From Shewanella sp. KX20019 (GTDB lineage: Bacteria > Pseudomonadota > Gammaproteobacteria > Enterobacterales > Shewanellaceae), in NCBI RefSeq assembly GCF_016757755.1, contig NZ_CP068437.1, positions 2,790,001 to 2,854,000 on the forward strand: a DNA stretch of 64,000 nucleotides, in the 5' to 3' direction. How positions within the stretch are numbered: position 1 is the stretch's first letter; each line of letters opens with the position of its first letter. The notes beneath the pieces are model-generated. The model made no database searches. It saw only the letters and a program-made list of their open reading frames with translations, and was not told the origin of the DNA. Shown in pieces: positions 27,626 to 36,859 of this stretch. The translations under genes were made by a program, and so were the position numbers.

Positions 27626-28273
27626 CTACATTGCATCCTTGTTAACAGGAACCGATACCCCCGCCGATAGATAAGGGATAACTTTTCGAATAACCGCTTC
27701 TATATCATTGTGTTCGCCAAAATCTGCAGCAGCAATTTCAGTTAGTGCGTCTGCTGAAGCCATAGTGAAAACAACCGTACCTAAGGTAAAGTGTAAACGC
27801 CAAAACATCTCTGCGGGTGGAATATGTGGTGTACTCTCTCCAACGGCTTTAACAAATAAGCTTAGGTACTTGCCGTAATGGGTAGTTATAAACCAGCGCA
27901 GATGTCCTTGGCTTTCAATATAACCTCGTCCTAAAAGTTGCAAAAAGGTCGTTGTGCCTTCCGCCCTAACTTGATTAAGATCGAGCAATGGATTAACCAA
28001 GGTTGAAAATATATCATCTAGCGATGCATTCGCATCAGCATCGCGGACCGCTATAATAGCCTCGGCAGCAGTTGGCATAAAGACATCTAGATAACGTGCT
28101 AAAACCGCTCTTATCAACTCTTTTTTTGAGCCGAAATGGTAATTAACAGATGCTAGGTTTACTTCAGCCTTACTTGTGATTAGTCTAAGAGATGTTTCTG
28201 AAAAACCTCTCTCTGCAAATAGCTTTTCTGCTGCATCCAGTATTCTTGTTTTTGTATCGGAGCGATTTGCCAT
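27626..28273 (-). CDS. psrA: PsrA-like TetR-family regulator of fatty acid degradation
   Basis: The N-terminal TetR helix-turn-helix (AAEKLFAERGFSETSLRLI ... VNLASVNYHFGSKKELI) and the ligand-binding domain closely follow the PsrA type. In Shewanella, PsrA controls fatty acid degradation genes. It is the first gene of a two-gene unit with fadE. A PsrA-like palindrome lies 23-42 bp upstream of the start, consistent with autoregulation. The assignment to PsrA rather than another TetR protein rests on the sequence and on the fadE neighbour. Confidence 0.88.
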   Translation of the reverse strand: MANRSDTKTRILDAAEKLFAERGFSETSLRLITSKAEVNLASVNYHFGSKKELIRAVLARYLDVFMPTAAEAIIAVRDADANASLDDIFSTLVNPLLDLNQVRAEGTTTFLQLLGRGYIESQGHLRWFITTHYGKYLSLFVKAVGESTPHIPPAEMFWRLHFTLGTVVFTMASADALTEIAAADFGEHNDIEAVIRKVIPYLSAGVSVPVNKDAM

Positions 28274-28295
28274 TCCGTTGCCTTTATTTATTCAA

Positions 28296-28320
28296 TTTAA
28301 AACACTCGTTTAAATTAAAC
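28296..28320. promoter_or_regulatory. PsrA-like operator upstream of psrA-fadE
   Basis: AAAC-ACTC-GTTT (28300-28311) lies within the near-palindrome TTTAAAACACTCGTTTAAA, and GTTTAAATTAAAC (28308-28320) overlaps it. Known PsrA sites have the form AAAC, 2-4 nt, GTTT. The overlap suggests two adjacent sites. Confidence 0.6.
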
Positions 28321-28459
28321 ACTCGCTTGCTTTTTGTCAAACAAAAACCCTGTTTACCTTACATATGTACGCGATTTCCCCCATCTCAGCTTCATCACTA
28401 TCAATCGGCAACAAAATAAGTAGAATAAGCAACACAAAAATAACAAGGGATTTTGACAG

Positions 28460-30295
28460 ATGAACATGACCTTTACCAAGGTTTCTAAGTTATCCGCTTT
28501 AATTGCAATTTCACTCGGCGCGACAGCATGTACTAAGACTGAAGCGGTCAGCACACCTGCTGTTGATAAAACACTTGAAGCGCAACAGTTTATAGCTGAT
28601 GCCGAAGCACAAATGGCCGACTTATCAATAGAGAGCAATCGTTCAGAGTGGATTTATAGTAACTTTATCACCGAAGATACAGCTGCACTATCAGCCAGTG
28701 TTTCAGAGAAGTACACAGGTACATCTGTAAAGCTCGCGACACAGTCAGCTCAGTACGCTGACCTACCGTTAAACGACGCTGATAAAAGAAAGCTAAACAT
28801 TCTACGCAGTTCTATTGTGCTTCCAGCACCTTTGGATCCAGCAAAAAATGCCGAATTAGCCAATATTAGTTCAAAATTGAATGGCCTATACGGTAAAGGA
28901 AAGTATTGTTTCGAAGACGGACGTTGTTTAACCCAGCCCGAGCTATCGGCGATTATGGGCGAATCAAACAACCCAGAGGAGTTGCTTGAAGTGTGGCAAG
29001 GGTGGCGTGAAATTGCAAAACCTATGCGACCTCTGTTTGAACGAGAAGTAGAACTCGCTAACGAAGGAGCTCAAGATCTTGGTTATGCCAATCTATCTGA
29101 ATTATGGCGCAGCCAATATGATATGAAGCCCGACGAGTTTTCAAATGAACTAGATCGCCTTTGGGGACAAGTTAAGCCACTTTATGACTCACTACATTGC
29201 TATGTTCGCGGCGAGCTTAACGAACAATATGGCGAATCGGTAGCGCCAGCATCAGGGCCGATCCCTGCTCACCTTTTAGGCAACATGTGGGCACAAAGCT
29301 GGGGCAATGTTTATGATCAAGTAGCGCCTGAAGACGCAGATCCAGGCTACGATGTCACAGAGTTACTCGCAAAACATAACTTTGATGAAATTAAGATGGT
29401 TAAACAAGCCGAAGGCTTTTTTACCTCGTTAGGTTTTGATGAATTACCTGATACTTTTTGGAAACGTTCTCTTTTCGTTCAACCAGAGGATCGTGATGTA
29501 GTTTGTCACGCTTCAGCATGGGATCTGGATAATCTCGACGATATACGCATAAAGATGTGTATCCAAAAGACAGCTGAAGACTTTACCGTGATTCATCATG
29601 AACTCGGACACAACTTCTATCAACGCGCCTATAAAGAGCAACCCTTTATCTTTAAAAACAGTGCTAATGACGGCTTTCATGAAGCCATTGGTGACACTGT
29701 TGCTCTATCAATCACGCCAAACTACTTAAAGCAGATTGGTCTACTTGACGAAGTACCTGATGCCTCAAAAGATATAGGTTTACTTTTAAAACAAGCGTTG
29801 GATAAGGTTGCGTTCTTACCCTTCGGATTAATGATCGATCAATGGCGCTGGAAGGTATTTAGTGGCGAGATCACACCAGAGCAATATAACCAAGCTTGGT
29901 GGGAATTACGCGAAAAATACCAAGGTGTAAAAGCCCCAATCGCCCGTAGTGAAAGTGACTTCGATCCAGGTGCTAAATATCATGTACCTGGTAATGTGCC
30001 TTATACACGCTATTTCTTAGCCCATATACTGCAGTTCCAATTCCATAAAGCACTCTGTGAAGTTGCTGGTGATACAGGTCCAGTTCATCGCTGTAGTATT
30101 TATGGTAATAAAGAAGCTGGCGCGAAGCTAAATACCATGCTCGAGATGGGACAAAGCAAGCCTTGGCCTGAAGCGTTAGCCGCGGTTACAGGCACCAAAG
30201 AGATGGATGCCAAAGCCGTACTTGATTATTTTGCTCCACTGCAAAGCTGGTTGGATCAACAAAATAAAACAGCTAACCGCCAATGCGGATGGTAA
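28460..30295 (+). CDS. M2-family zinc metallopeptidase lipoprotein (ACE-like)
   Basis: This is a peptidyl-dipeptidase-like enzyme of the angiotensin-converting enzyme family. A lipoprotein signal ends at Cys24 (GATAC), so the protein is probably anchored in the outer membrane facing the periplasm. The zinc motif HHELGH (HExxH) lies near residues 380-384, with the third ligand in NDGFHEAIGD. The length (611 aa) equals one ACE domain. It is a single gene with its own terminator, divergent from psrA. Role in peptide use is inferred. Confidence 0.9.
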   Translation: MNMTFTKVSKLSALIAISLGATACTKTEAVSTPAVDKTLEAQQFIADAEAQMADLSIESNRSEWIYSNFITEDTAALSASVSEKYTGTSVKLATQSAQYADLPLNDADKRKLNILRSSIVLPAPLDPAKNAELANISSKLNGLYGKGKYCFEDGRCLTQPELSAIMGESNNPEELLEVWQGWREIAKPMRPLFEREVELANEGAQDLGYANLSELWRSQYDMKPDEFSNELDRLWGQVKPLYDSLHCYVRGELNEQYGESVAPASGPIPAHLLGNMWAQSWGNVYDQVAPEDADPGYDVTELLAKHNFDEIKMVKQAEGFFTSLGFDELPDTFWKRSLFVQPEDRDVVCHASAWDLDNLDDIRIKMCIQKTAEDFTVIHHELGHNFYQRAYKEQPFIFKNSANDGFHEAIGDTVALSITPNYLKQIGLLDEVPDASKDIGLLLKQALDKVAFLPFGLMIDQWRWKVFSGEITPEQYNQAWWELREKYQGVKAPIARSESDFDPGAKYHVPGNVPYTRYFLAHILQFQFHKALCEVAGDTGPVHRCSIYGNKEAGAKLNTMLEMGQSKPWPEALAAVTGTKEMDAKAVLDYFAPLQSWLDQQNKTANRQCGW

Positions 30296-30333
30296 ACTTT
30301 ATCTAGCACTGTTTGTATTCGTTTTAGCCGAGT

Positions 30334-30380
30334 AAATAGAAGCCATTTTTCTCAAAGGGAAAGTGGCTTTTCTATTTTTA
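30334..30380 (+). terminator. Rho-independent terminator after the M2 peptidase gene
   Basis: AATAGAAGCCATTTTTCTC and GGGAAAGTGGCTTTTCTATT pair around AAA and are followed by TTT. It is 39 bp after the stop. Confidence 0.85.
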
Positions 30381-30593
30381 TACAGCTTAATCAGTCTACC
30401 GACTTAAGCTTGAACTCGCTAACAACATACAGTGCTTAAACCAATGCCACTAAAGAGTTGTTCCAAAAACCGTAGTTAACAAGAAAATTTGTGAAGTAAT
30501 CGCTAGTTTTACACATCTTGTAAAGATCTAATTCTTTAGTTCAATAAGGCTGTCTATTATAGTGATAGTAGGAATTATTTTTTGAAGTCATAC

Positions 30594-31184
30594 ATGTTTA
30601 AAAAAGCAACTCATCGTTTAACACTAGCAGTTTGTCTGTACTTGGCAGCGATGCATTTAGCCTTCGCCAATGATAACGAAGCGTTAAACGAACTTTATAC
30701 TCATTTTAACGAAGCATTTAACGAGTTAGATGTCAGTAGAATCCAATCTATTTATTCGGAAGACGCCTGCTATATTCCTGAAAGCCAAGGCGAAGAGATT
30801 ACGGTGGGACGAGACAATATTGTTGCGCTTTACAAAACTTTTTTTGGAAAAATACAACATAAAAAAGCCAAAATAGAAGTGGACTTTAGAGTCATCGAAA
30901 GAAATATTGAAGGCACAAGTGCAACAGATATCGGCTACTATCTGATCCGTTTTCACCCATCGGTTGATGCCGGTGAGCCTGTTAGTGAATTTGCAGGAAA
31001 ATTTGTCACTGTGTCTAAAAAGAAAGCAAACGGTAAATGGTACTTAACGGTAGATACTAATAACCGTGCTGAAGCTGCATTTTATTTTAATGCTAAACCC
31101 TCTTTAAACCTTTATTATGGTCGTCAATTTTCAGCGATAAATAGCTACGTAAAGCCCAAAATTCATGATGAACCCGAACATTGA
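30594..31184 (+). CDS. Secreted SnoaL/NTF2-like (DUF4440-type) protein
   Basis: This small exported protein has a cone-shaped NTF2-like fold. A signal peptide (KKATHRLTLAVCLYLAAM...AFA) is followed by a SnoaL/DUF4440-like domain (LNELYTHFNEAFNELDVSRI, CYIPESQGEEITVGRDNI, GKFVTVSKK.NGKWYL). The molecular role is unknown. I use ATG 30594; a TTG at 30582 with AGGA 8 nt upstream is a real alternative and would add four residues. The 3' end overlaps ychJ by 20 bp, so the two are linked. Confidence 0.7.
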   Translation: MFKKATHRLTLAVCLYLAAMHLAFANDNEALNELYTHFNEAFNELDVSRIQSIYSEDACYIPESQGEEITVGRDNIVALYKTFFGKIQHKKAKIEVDFRVIERNIEGTSATDIGYYLIRFHPSVDAGEPVSEFAGKFVTVSKKKANGKWYLTVDTNNRAEAAFYFNAKPSLNLYYGRQFSAINSYVKPKIHDEPEH

Positions 31185-31644
31185 TCCCACAAGACCTTGC
31201 CCTTGTTGCTCACTTAAGACCTATAACGATTGCTGCCAACCACTGCACTTGGGTGTCAAAGCACTAAATCCTGAACAATTAATGCGCTCACGCTTTAGTG
31301 CTTTCTATTTAGGGTTGTTTGCGTACCTCATTGACACTCACCATAAAAATTATCTATTTGACTTAACGCAACAAACGTTAAGTGATGGTCCACAACCACA
31401 TTGGTTAACGTTAGATGTCATTTCATCTAACGTCATTGGTGACCAAGGTACTGTTACCTTCCAAGCGTGGTTCAGAGACAACAAGAGCAACGCCCTTGAT
31501 GCGATACATGAATACTCTAATTTTATAAAGGAAAATGGTCGCTGGTATTACACCGATGGCGTACAGAAAGATCCTGTTTATCCCAAGAGAAATGCATTGT
31601 GTGTTTGCGGTAGCAGCAAGAAGTTTAAGCAGTGTTGCTTGTAA
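31165..31644 (+). CDS. ychJ: YchJ-family SEC-C motif protein
   Basis: This small cytoplasmic protein of unknown function is recognised by two SEC-C zinc motifs, one N-terminal (CPCCSLKTYNDCC) and one C-terminal (CVCGSSKKFKQCCL), around a YchJ domain (PEQLMRSRFSAFYLG). The length (159 aa) is normal. It overlaps the previous gene by 20 bp. The first two codons are both ATG, so the start is uncertain by one residue. Confidence 0.88.
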   Translation: MMNPNIDPTRPCPCCSLKTYNDCCQPLHLGVKALNPEQLMRSRFSAFYLGLFAYLIDTHHKNYLFDLTQQTLSDGPQPHWLTLDVISSNVIGDQGTVTFQAWFRDNKSNALDAIHEYSNFIKENGRWYYTDGVQKDPVYPKRNALCVCGSSKKFKQCCL

Positions 31645-31677
31645 CCTTGTCAAAGCGAGTTTTACAGTAGATTGCCC

Positions 31678-33897
31678 CTAATGCACTAACACCGACTTTT
31701 CTAAAAATTCGCCGAACTCGGAGACTCGTAATGCAGGGCTGTATAAAAAGCCTTGGGCTTGATGGCAAAGGTGATCGGCTAAGAACAGTTCCTGCTCTTT
31801 TGTTTCAACTCCTTCAGCAGTGAGTGAAATATTCAATGCTGAGGCCATTGCTATAATTGCACTCACAATTTCTCGGCTTTCGTGGCTAATAGATAGATCA
31901 GAAATGAATGAACGATCAATTTTGAGTTTAGTGATTGGGAACTGTTTTAAATAGCGCATTGAGCTATAGCCAGTACCGAAATCATCAATCGCTAAACCGA
32001 CACCCAACTCAGCTAATTCATTACATAAATTGGTTGCTGAACGAATATCTTCCATCAATTCTGTTTCTGTAATTTCAAGTATTAAACTGTGTGGTTTCAG
32101 TCGGTAACGGCCTATCAACTCCCAGACTTGCTCAAACAGCGTCCCCCCAAAAAACTGCCTTGCTGATACATTAACGTGCATTGATATATCTATTTGACGA
32201 TGTTGCCATAAGTTAAGTTGTTTACAAGCCGCTTCTAATACCCATGAGCCAATATCCGTGATCAGACCGGTTTGTTCTGCAATATCGATAAAAGCCCCTG
32301 GATATAACACGCCTTTTTTAGGATGGTGCCATCGAATAAGTGCTTCTGCGCCGATGTAAGCTTGTTTTTTCAAATCTTTTAATGGTTGATAGTAAAGTTC
32401 GAACTGGCGGCCTTTTATTGCCACCGCCAAATCTCGCTCTATCTGTGCATCATCCTTAAACGCATTAAGTAATGCAGAGTTAAAAACTTGAATGGCATTA
32501 CCTTGTTTATTTTTTGCATACTGCAGCGCAATATCAGCGCAAGTAAGTGCAGGGAAAAGCTGTTCAATAGAGGCAATATCGACGCAAGCTAAAGCGGGTT
32601 TGGGTTCTATTTGCTCAATTCCGATGCTGACAGGAAGTTCAACTTGACTATATAGCCGTTCAATCAACCCATTAGTGACATTAGCGTCCTGTGACGCTGA
32701 AATTAATACAGCAAATTCATCACTGCCTATGCGAGCTATCTCTGCAATCTGATTGATTTCTGCAAAATGCCGGATCCGTCTTGCAACTTCAACTAACATT
32801 AGGTCGCCATTTGCATGACCATAGGTATCATTAAAGCGTTTAAAACCACGAAGGTCTATCAGGACAAGGTGTCCCTCTTTGGTTTTATCAAGCACTTTAC
32901 CAAAGTGAATTCGATTATATAATCCCGTTAAACTACAGCGCCAAGCCAACCTTTCTAATTCTCTCTGATGCAGATGCTGTTCGGTGCAGTTATCGGCGTT
33001 AATTAGCGCAAAGTGATTGCCCCTTTCTGAGATAAACCGCTTTACGCTGAGCCGAACCCAATAATCAGACCCATCACGACGAACAAGTTTAATCTCCTCT
33101 TCAATGCTATCGCCAGCTCTTGCTTTTACAAGCAAACTTTCAGCTTTTTCTGGGAACTGTTTAAAGAACTCTAAAGTCTGAACCGGGCGCCCAACAACTT
33201 GATCTTTGGAGATGTTAGTTAACTCAAAATGTGCCTGATTGACATATTCAATATTGGCAGACGCAAGGTTCACTACCATCATGATCTGGTCAGACTGCTC
33301 AGTTGCTGACAGAAATAACTTTAACCGTTCATCTTTATCATAAGAGTATTTGGTGGCTAATGTCAGCGCGAGTTGGTCTGCAACTTGAGAGGCCAGTTGG
33401 ATTTCCGAGTCCTGCCATGCGGAAATCTCTGCATTACGCTCTAAACTCAATACCCCCTCAAGATGACCATTGATCCTTATCGCCACCTCTAAAGCAGCTT
33501 TGACTCCATGTTGCTGATAATATTCAATGAGCTCAATAAGGCGACTATCTTTAATACAATCATCAGAAACTACGTGTCTGTTAACTCTAAGTTCTTCAAC
33601 AAAAATTGGACTAGCTGATGGCTGAGGACGGGATTTGTGTTCTATGTTGAGCGCGATCACTGGTTCATTACAGACTAGCTCTAAGATATTGCTTTCTTCA
33701 CTTAAACCAGAAATAACAACGCGAGATACATCGAGTTGTTCAAAAAGCAATTCAGCAGACATTTTGGCAGTAGCGTGAAAGTCACCCTCTTGCTTTACTG
33801 CAGAGTTAACAATTTGTTCTAACAGTTTCTGGTATCTATGTTTCTTCACTCGATGTCCTAAAGAATGGTAAGCAAAATGGCTTACCAAGTGGGTCAT
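31678..33897 (-). CDS. GAF-PAS-GGDEF-EAL c-di-GMP protein
   Basis: This is a cytoplasmic signalling protein. An N-terminal GAF domain (about 20-190) and a PAS domain (about 195-310, ending RDGSDYWVRLSVKRF) precede a GGDEF domain (about 320-480) and an EAL domain (about 490-730). The cyclase motif is GSDEF rather than GGDEF, so cyclase activity is doubtful. The EAL domain has intact EALIRWHHP, ITETELM and DDFGTGYSS motifs, so phosphodiesterase activity is likely. No membrane segment is seen. It is transcribed alone, convergent with ychJ. Confidence 0.9.
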   Translation of the reverse strand: MTHLVSHFAYHSLGHRVKKHRYQKLLEQIVNSAVKQEGDFHATAKMSAELLFEQLDVSRVVISGLSEESNILELVCNEPVIALNIEHKSRPQPSASPIFVEELRVNRHVVSDDCIKDSRLIELIEYYQQHGVKAALEVAIRINGHLEGVLSLERNAEISAWQDSEIQLASQVADQLALTLATKYSYDKDERLKLFLSATEQSDQIMMVVNLASANIEYVNQAHFELTNISKDQVVGRPVQTLEFFKQFPEKAESLLVKARAGDSIEEEIKLVRRDGSDYWVRLSVKRFISERGNHFALINADNCTEQHLHQRELERLAWRCSLTGLYNRIHFGKVLDKTKEGHLVLIDLRGFKRFNDTYGHANGDLMLVEVARRIRHFAEINQIAEIARIGSDEFAVLISASQDANVTNGLIERLYSQVELPVSIGIEQIEPKPALACVDIASIEQLFPALTCADIALQYAKNKQGNAIQVFNSALLNAFKDDAQIERDLAVAIKGRQFELYYQPLKDLKKQAYIGAEALIRWHHPKKGVLYPGAFIDIAEQTGLITDIGSWVLEAACKQLNLWQHRQIDISMHVNVSARQFFGGTLFEQVWELIGRYRLKPHSLILEITETELMEDIRSATNLCNELAELGVGLAIDDFGTGYSSMRYLKQFPITKLKIDRSFISDLSISHESREIVSAIIAMASALNISLTAEGVETKEQELFLADHLCHQAQGFLYSPALRVSEFGEFLEKSVLVH

Positions 33898-33982
33898 GTA
33901 TTTAACTCAGACCTGACAATAATTTTTTATAGCAAAGAAGATACCGAAAAACAGTAAATCCAGCAAGAAATACCACGCTTTG

Positions 33983-34270
33983 TTACAAACTATTCTCCAA
34001 CTGAAAAATCATCTTTTCTGCGCTAAATGAGAAGGTTAGTGCTAACTTAATATCGTCGCCAGCCCTTGTTACTTCACTCGTAACATCAGCAAATCGATTA
34101 CTTGCTTTCGTGGCGACTTCTGTTGCTAATTTAACGGCATCTTCACCAGATAACATTAACTCTAAAACAGTGTCATGTTCATCAATTACGGCACCAACAT
34201 CAACAAAACTACCACAATCATTACACGTATCATTAACTAAATCGGATTGTGCTTTTTGAATATTTTTCAT
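33983..34270 (-). CDS. YfcZ/YiiS-family (DUF406) protein
   Basis: This is a 95-aa cytoplasmic protein of unknown function. It resembles the YfcZ/YiiS family in the N-terminal cysteine pair with DVGAVID, the central acidic/alanine-rich helix, and the C-terminal LTFSFSAEKMIFQL. A GAGAC-type ribosome binding site (AAGAGAC) lies upstream. The product is likely a single-domain soluble protein. Confidence 0.8.
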   Translation of the reverse strand: MKNIQKAQSDLVNDTCNDCGSFVDVGAVIDEHDTVLELMLSGEDAVKLATEVATKASNRFADVTSEVTRAGDDIKLALTFSFSAEKMIFQLENSL

Positions 34271-34343
34271 GTTAAGTCTCTTTTCTACACGAGGTATATG
34301 TAAACATTATATATCAGCTTAACAAGCAACAAAGGGATCATTC

Positions 34344-34826
34344 TCAAGCTTGAGCAATTAATTCACTCATTTGACGTTGCATAACCAGTTGGTCAACAAA
34401 ATGGTGCAGTTTTACAGGCTGTTCAGTGGTGATATTTTGATGTCGAAGACGTGTGTTTATCTCGCAGTTTGCAAGGACATCTTCCATCTCTAATGCTTCC
34501 TTACGTCGGATAACGAGCGCTTCTTCATGAATAGCATTGGCGAGCCTGAAACAACTATTGCCGCCGTTTTGGAATGAAGAACTGTTATTTATCACAGGTA
34601 AGCCACTGTGGAGTTGGTTTAAAAGTGGTTGACTGTCACCTAGGTTAAATTTGCTGCGCAGATCCACATCTTTAAATTCAGGCGTTTGGAATTGTGCCAT
34701 GTCGCGTGCATCGGCAGATAGCATAGATAGCAATAATGCAAACTCGCCACGACGATTTGACTCAACAGCACCGTTAAGACGTGAGCCTAACTGTAATTCG
34801 TTAACCAAAGGGCTAATTGCTTGCAT
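34344..34826 (-). CDS. VC2046/SO_2500-family protein
   Basis: This is a 160-aa soluble protein of unknown function that belongs to a family conserved in Shewanella and Vibrio (VC2046/SO_2500). The N-terminal VNELQLGSRLNGAVESNRRGEFALLLSML is the hallmark. It has been mislabelled in databases as queuosine-related, which its sequence does not support. It lies 74 bp from the yfcZ-like gene in the same direction, and upstream of the tRNA-Tyr promoter in divergent orientation. Confidence 0.82.
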   Translation of the reverse strand: MQAISPLVNELQLGSRLNGAVESNRRGEFALLLSMLSADARDMAQFQTPEFKDVDLRSKFNLGDSQPLLNQLHSGLPVINNSSSFQNGGNSCFRLANAIHEEALVIRRKEALEMEDVLANCEINTRLRHQNITTEQPVKLHHFVDQLVMQRQMSELIAQA

Positions 34827-34923
34827 AATACTCTATTTGCATAAAAAAAAACCTACAAAACAACCTGTTGATATGTAATCGACCACTTAAGCAAATACTT
34901 TAGACATTATTTCAAATTTAAGC

Positions 34924-34952
34924 TTTACACAGGAAAAAAATCTGACTACTAT
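34924..34952 (+). promoter_or_regulatory. Strong sigma-70 promoter of the tRNA-Tyr array
   Basis: TTTACA and TACTAT are separated by exactly 17 bp. The GC-rich run TGCCGCCGC follows the -10 box, as in discriminators of stable RNA promoters under stringent control. The first tRNA begins 15 bp downstream of the -10 box. Confidence 0.8.
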
Positions 34953-34967
34953 TGCCGCCGCAATTGA

Positions 34968-35052
34968 GGAGGGGTTCCCGAGTGGCCAAAGGGATCAGAC
35001 TGTAAATCTGACGGCTCAGCCTTCGAAGGTTCGAATCCTTCTCCCTCCACCA
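34968..35052 (+). tRNA. tRNA-Tyr (GTA), copy 1
   Basis: This 85-nt gene includes the encoded CCA end. The anticodon GTA lies in CTGTAAATC, and the long variable arm (GGCTCAGCC) fits the class II tRNA-Tyr of bacteria. The acceptor stem GGAGGGG pairs with CTCCCTCC. It is the first of four identical copies. Confidence 0.97.
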
Positions 35053-35083
35053 TTTGCACACAATTTAATAGAAAGATATTCGT

Positions 35084-35168
35084 GGAGGGGTTCCCGAGTG
35101 GCCAAAGGGATCAGACTGTAAATCTGACGGCTCAGCCTTCGAAGGTTCGAATCCTTCTCCCTCCACCA
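35084..35168 (+). tRNA. tRNA-Tyr (GTA), copy 2
   Basis: It is identical to copy 1 over 85 nt including CCA, and lies 31 bp after it. The anticodon is GTA. Confidence 0.97.
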
Positions 35169-35179
35169 TTTCTATCTAG

Positions 35180-35403
35180 AATTTGTGTTATAAGTGTAAA
35201 CCGCAGTAGGCCAATATTGTGGGCAAGATGAAAGTAAAATGTGGAGGGGTTCCCGAGTGGCCAAAGGGATCAGACTGTAAATCTGACGGCTCAGCCTTCG
35301 AAGGTTCGAATCCTTCTCCCTCCACCACTTTACTTCAAAGATAGTGTTATAAGTATTAACCACAGTAGGCCAATATTGTGGGCAAGATGAAGTAAGAAAA
35401 TGT
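35180..35403 (+). repeat. Duplicated spacers around tRNA-Tyr copies 3 and 4
   Basis: The two spacers share GTGTTATAAGT and an exact CAGTAGGCCAATATTG followed by TGGGCAAGATGAA. This shows that a unit of spacer plus tRNA was duplicated by unequal crossing over. Confidence 0.85.
35243..35327 (+). tRNA. tRNA-Tyr (GTA), copy 3
   Basis: It is identical to copies 1 and 2 over 85 nt including CCA. The spacer before it resembles the spacer before copy 4, so this pair looks like a recent tandem duplication. Confidence 0.97.
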
Positions 35404-35488
35404 GGAGGGGTTCCCGAGTGGCCAAAGGGATCAGACTGTAAATCTGACGGCTCAGCCTTCGAAGGTTCGAATCCTTCTCCCTCCACCA
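35404..35488 (+). tRNA. tRNA-Tyr (GTA), copy 4
   Basis: It is identical to the other three copies, ends with CCA, and closes the array. No strong terminator is visible directly after it. Confidence 0.97.
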
Positions 35489-35702
35489 CTTCTTATTTAT
35501 CGACTTCAAACTAGATATCCGATATCTCTACAGATCTCCTTTCCAACAAAATATCCTTCGTCAAACTTTAATCATAAAGTTAATCAAATACATTCAAAAT
35601 GTTACTCAGATCCTTTTCTAAATAATCGCCGTGGTTTCTGCTACCAATCTGCCATTAATTTCACTATGATTTAACTTTATTATTATCTGCTAAGGCCTTA
35701 AT

Positions 35703-36779
35703 GTGACCAACTCTTGGGTAAATCAAGCCATTGAAAAAATTGAAGCTGACTTTCAACGAAGTGCTGACACTCATCTTATAAAGCTAGATACCCCGAGTTT
35801 GAACGGCGTAGATATTTACCTTAAAGATGAAAGTACTCACCCAACAGGTAGTTTAAAGCACCGTCTAGCCCGCTCTCTTTTTCTCTATGCTTTGTGTAAT
35901 GGTTGGATTAAAGAGAACACCACGGTGATAGAATCATCTTCGGGCAGTACTGCGGTTTCTGAAGCCTATTTTGCACGTTTACTTGGATTGCCATTTATAG
36001 CAGTAATGCCAAGCAGTACCGCGAAGAAAAAAATTCAACAAATAGAATTTTACGGTGGCCAATGCCACTTTGTCGATCACTCCTGTAAAATCTATGCTGA
36101 ATCAGAACGATTAGCACTGGAACTCAATGGCCATTATATGGACCAGTTTACTTATGCTGAACGTGCCACAGATTGGCGCGGCAATAATAATATTGCCAAC
36201 TCTATTTTTAACCAGATGGAAAAAGAACAACACGCTATTCCTACATGGATAGTCATGAGCCCTGGCACGGGCGGCACCTCAGCCACTATTGGCCGTTATA
36301 TCCGCTACCAACGATTAGCCACTAAACTCTGCGTGGTAGACCCTGAGAACTCGGTATTTTTTGACTATTTTAAGACAGGTGACCACAAAATTACTTGTGT
36401 TAATGGCAGTAAAATTGAAGGTATTGGTCGTCCAAGAGTGGAACCGTCATTCATTCCAGGAGTGGTCGATGAGATGCGTAAAATTCCTGATGCTGCCTCT
36501 ATCGCAACCATTAATTGGTTAGAAAGAATCATTGGCCGCAAGACGGGCCCATCTACTGGCACCAATTTATATGGTGCGCTACAGCTAGCCTCTGAAATGG
36601 CAGCAAAGGGGCAAACGGGTTCTATCGTCACCCTTATCTGTGACTCCGGTGAGCGCTATCTAGATACTTATTACCATACAGAGTGGATACAATCTAATAT
36701 TGGTGATTTAACGCCATACAAGGCTGCTCTGAAGCAATTTGGTGAGACTGGCGTGCTAGTTTGCCCCTCTAAAGACTAA
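35703..36779 (+). CDS. PLP-dependent cysteine synthase-like protein
   Basis: This is a fold-type II pyridoxal phosphate enzyme. The PLP lysine is in PTGSLKHRLARS (SLKHR), the substrate/phosphate loop is SSSGSTAVSEA, and the GTGGTSATIGR loop is also seen. It is shorter in sequence similarity to CysK/CysM than these are to each other and belongs to a separate branch found in Shewanella. The reaction is not certain. The start is GTG, because the ATG two bases upstream is followed at once by a stop. A terminator follows. Confidence 0.8.
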   Translation: MTNSWVNQAIEKIEADFQRSADTHLIKLDTPSLNGVDIYLKDESTHPTGSLKHRLARSLFLYALCNGWIKENTTVIESSSGSTAVSEAYFARLLGLPFIAVMPSSTAKKKIQQIEFYGGQCHFVDHSCKIYAESERLALELNGHYMDQFTYAERATDWRGNNNIANSIFNQMEKEQHAIPTWIVMSPGTGGTSATIGRYIRYQRLATKLCVVDPENSVFFDYFKTGDHKITCVNGSKIEGIGRPRVEPSFIPGVVDEMRKIPDAASIATINWLERIIGRKTGPSTGTNLYGALQLASEMAAKGQTGSIVTLICDSGERYLDTYYHTEWIQSNIGDLTPYKAALKQFGETGVLVCPSKD

Positions 36780-36793
36780 TTTGTTAGTCATTC

Positions 36794-36832
36794 AAAAAAG
36801 CCCTTGTGGGATCACTCTCACAGGGGCTTTTT
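36794..36832. terminator. Bidirectional terminator between the cysteine-synthase-like gene and queE
   Basis: AAAAAAGCCCTTGTGGG and CACAGGGGCTTTTT form a stem with A and T runs on the two sides, so it can stop both convergent transcripts. Confidence 0.85.
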
Positions 36833-36859
36833 CGTTTAAATTGATTAGCGGAACAATAT

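Noticed and set aside
34344..34826. Queuosine biosynthesis label for the VC2046-family gene
   Set aside because: The protein lacks the zinc and catalytic residues of QueD. Closeness to queE and queC is not evidence of function.
34968..35488. Regular repeats resembling a CRISPR array
   Set aside because: The repeats are 85-nt tRNA-Tyr genes with full cloverleaf features, and no cas gene is present. The same holds for the repeats at 42200-42837.
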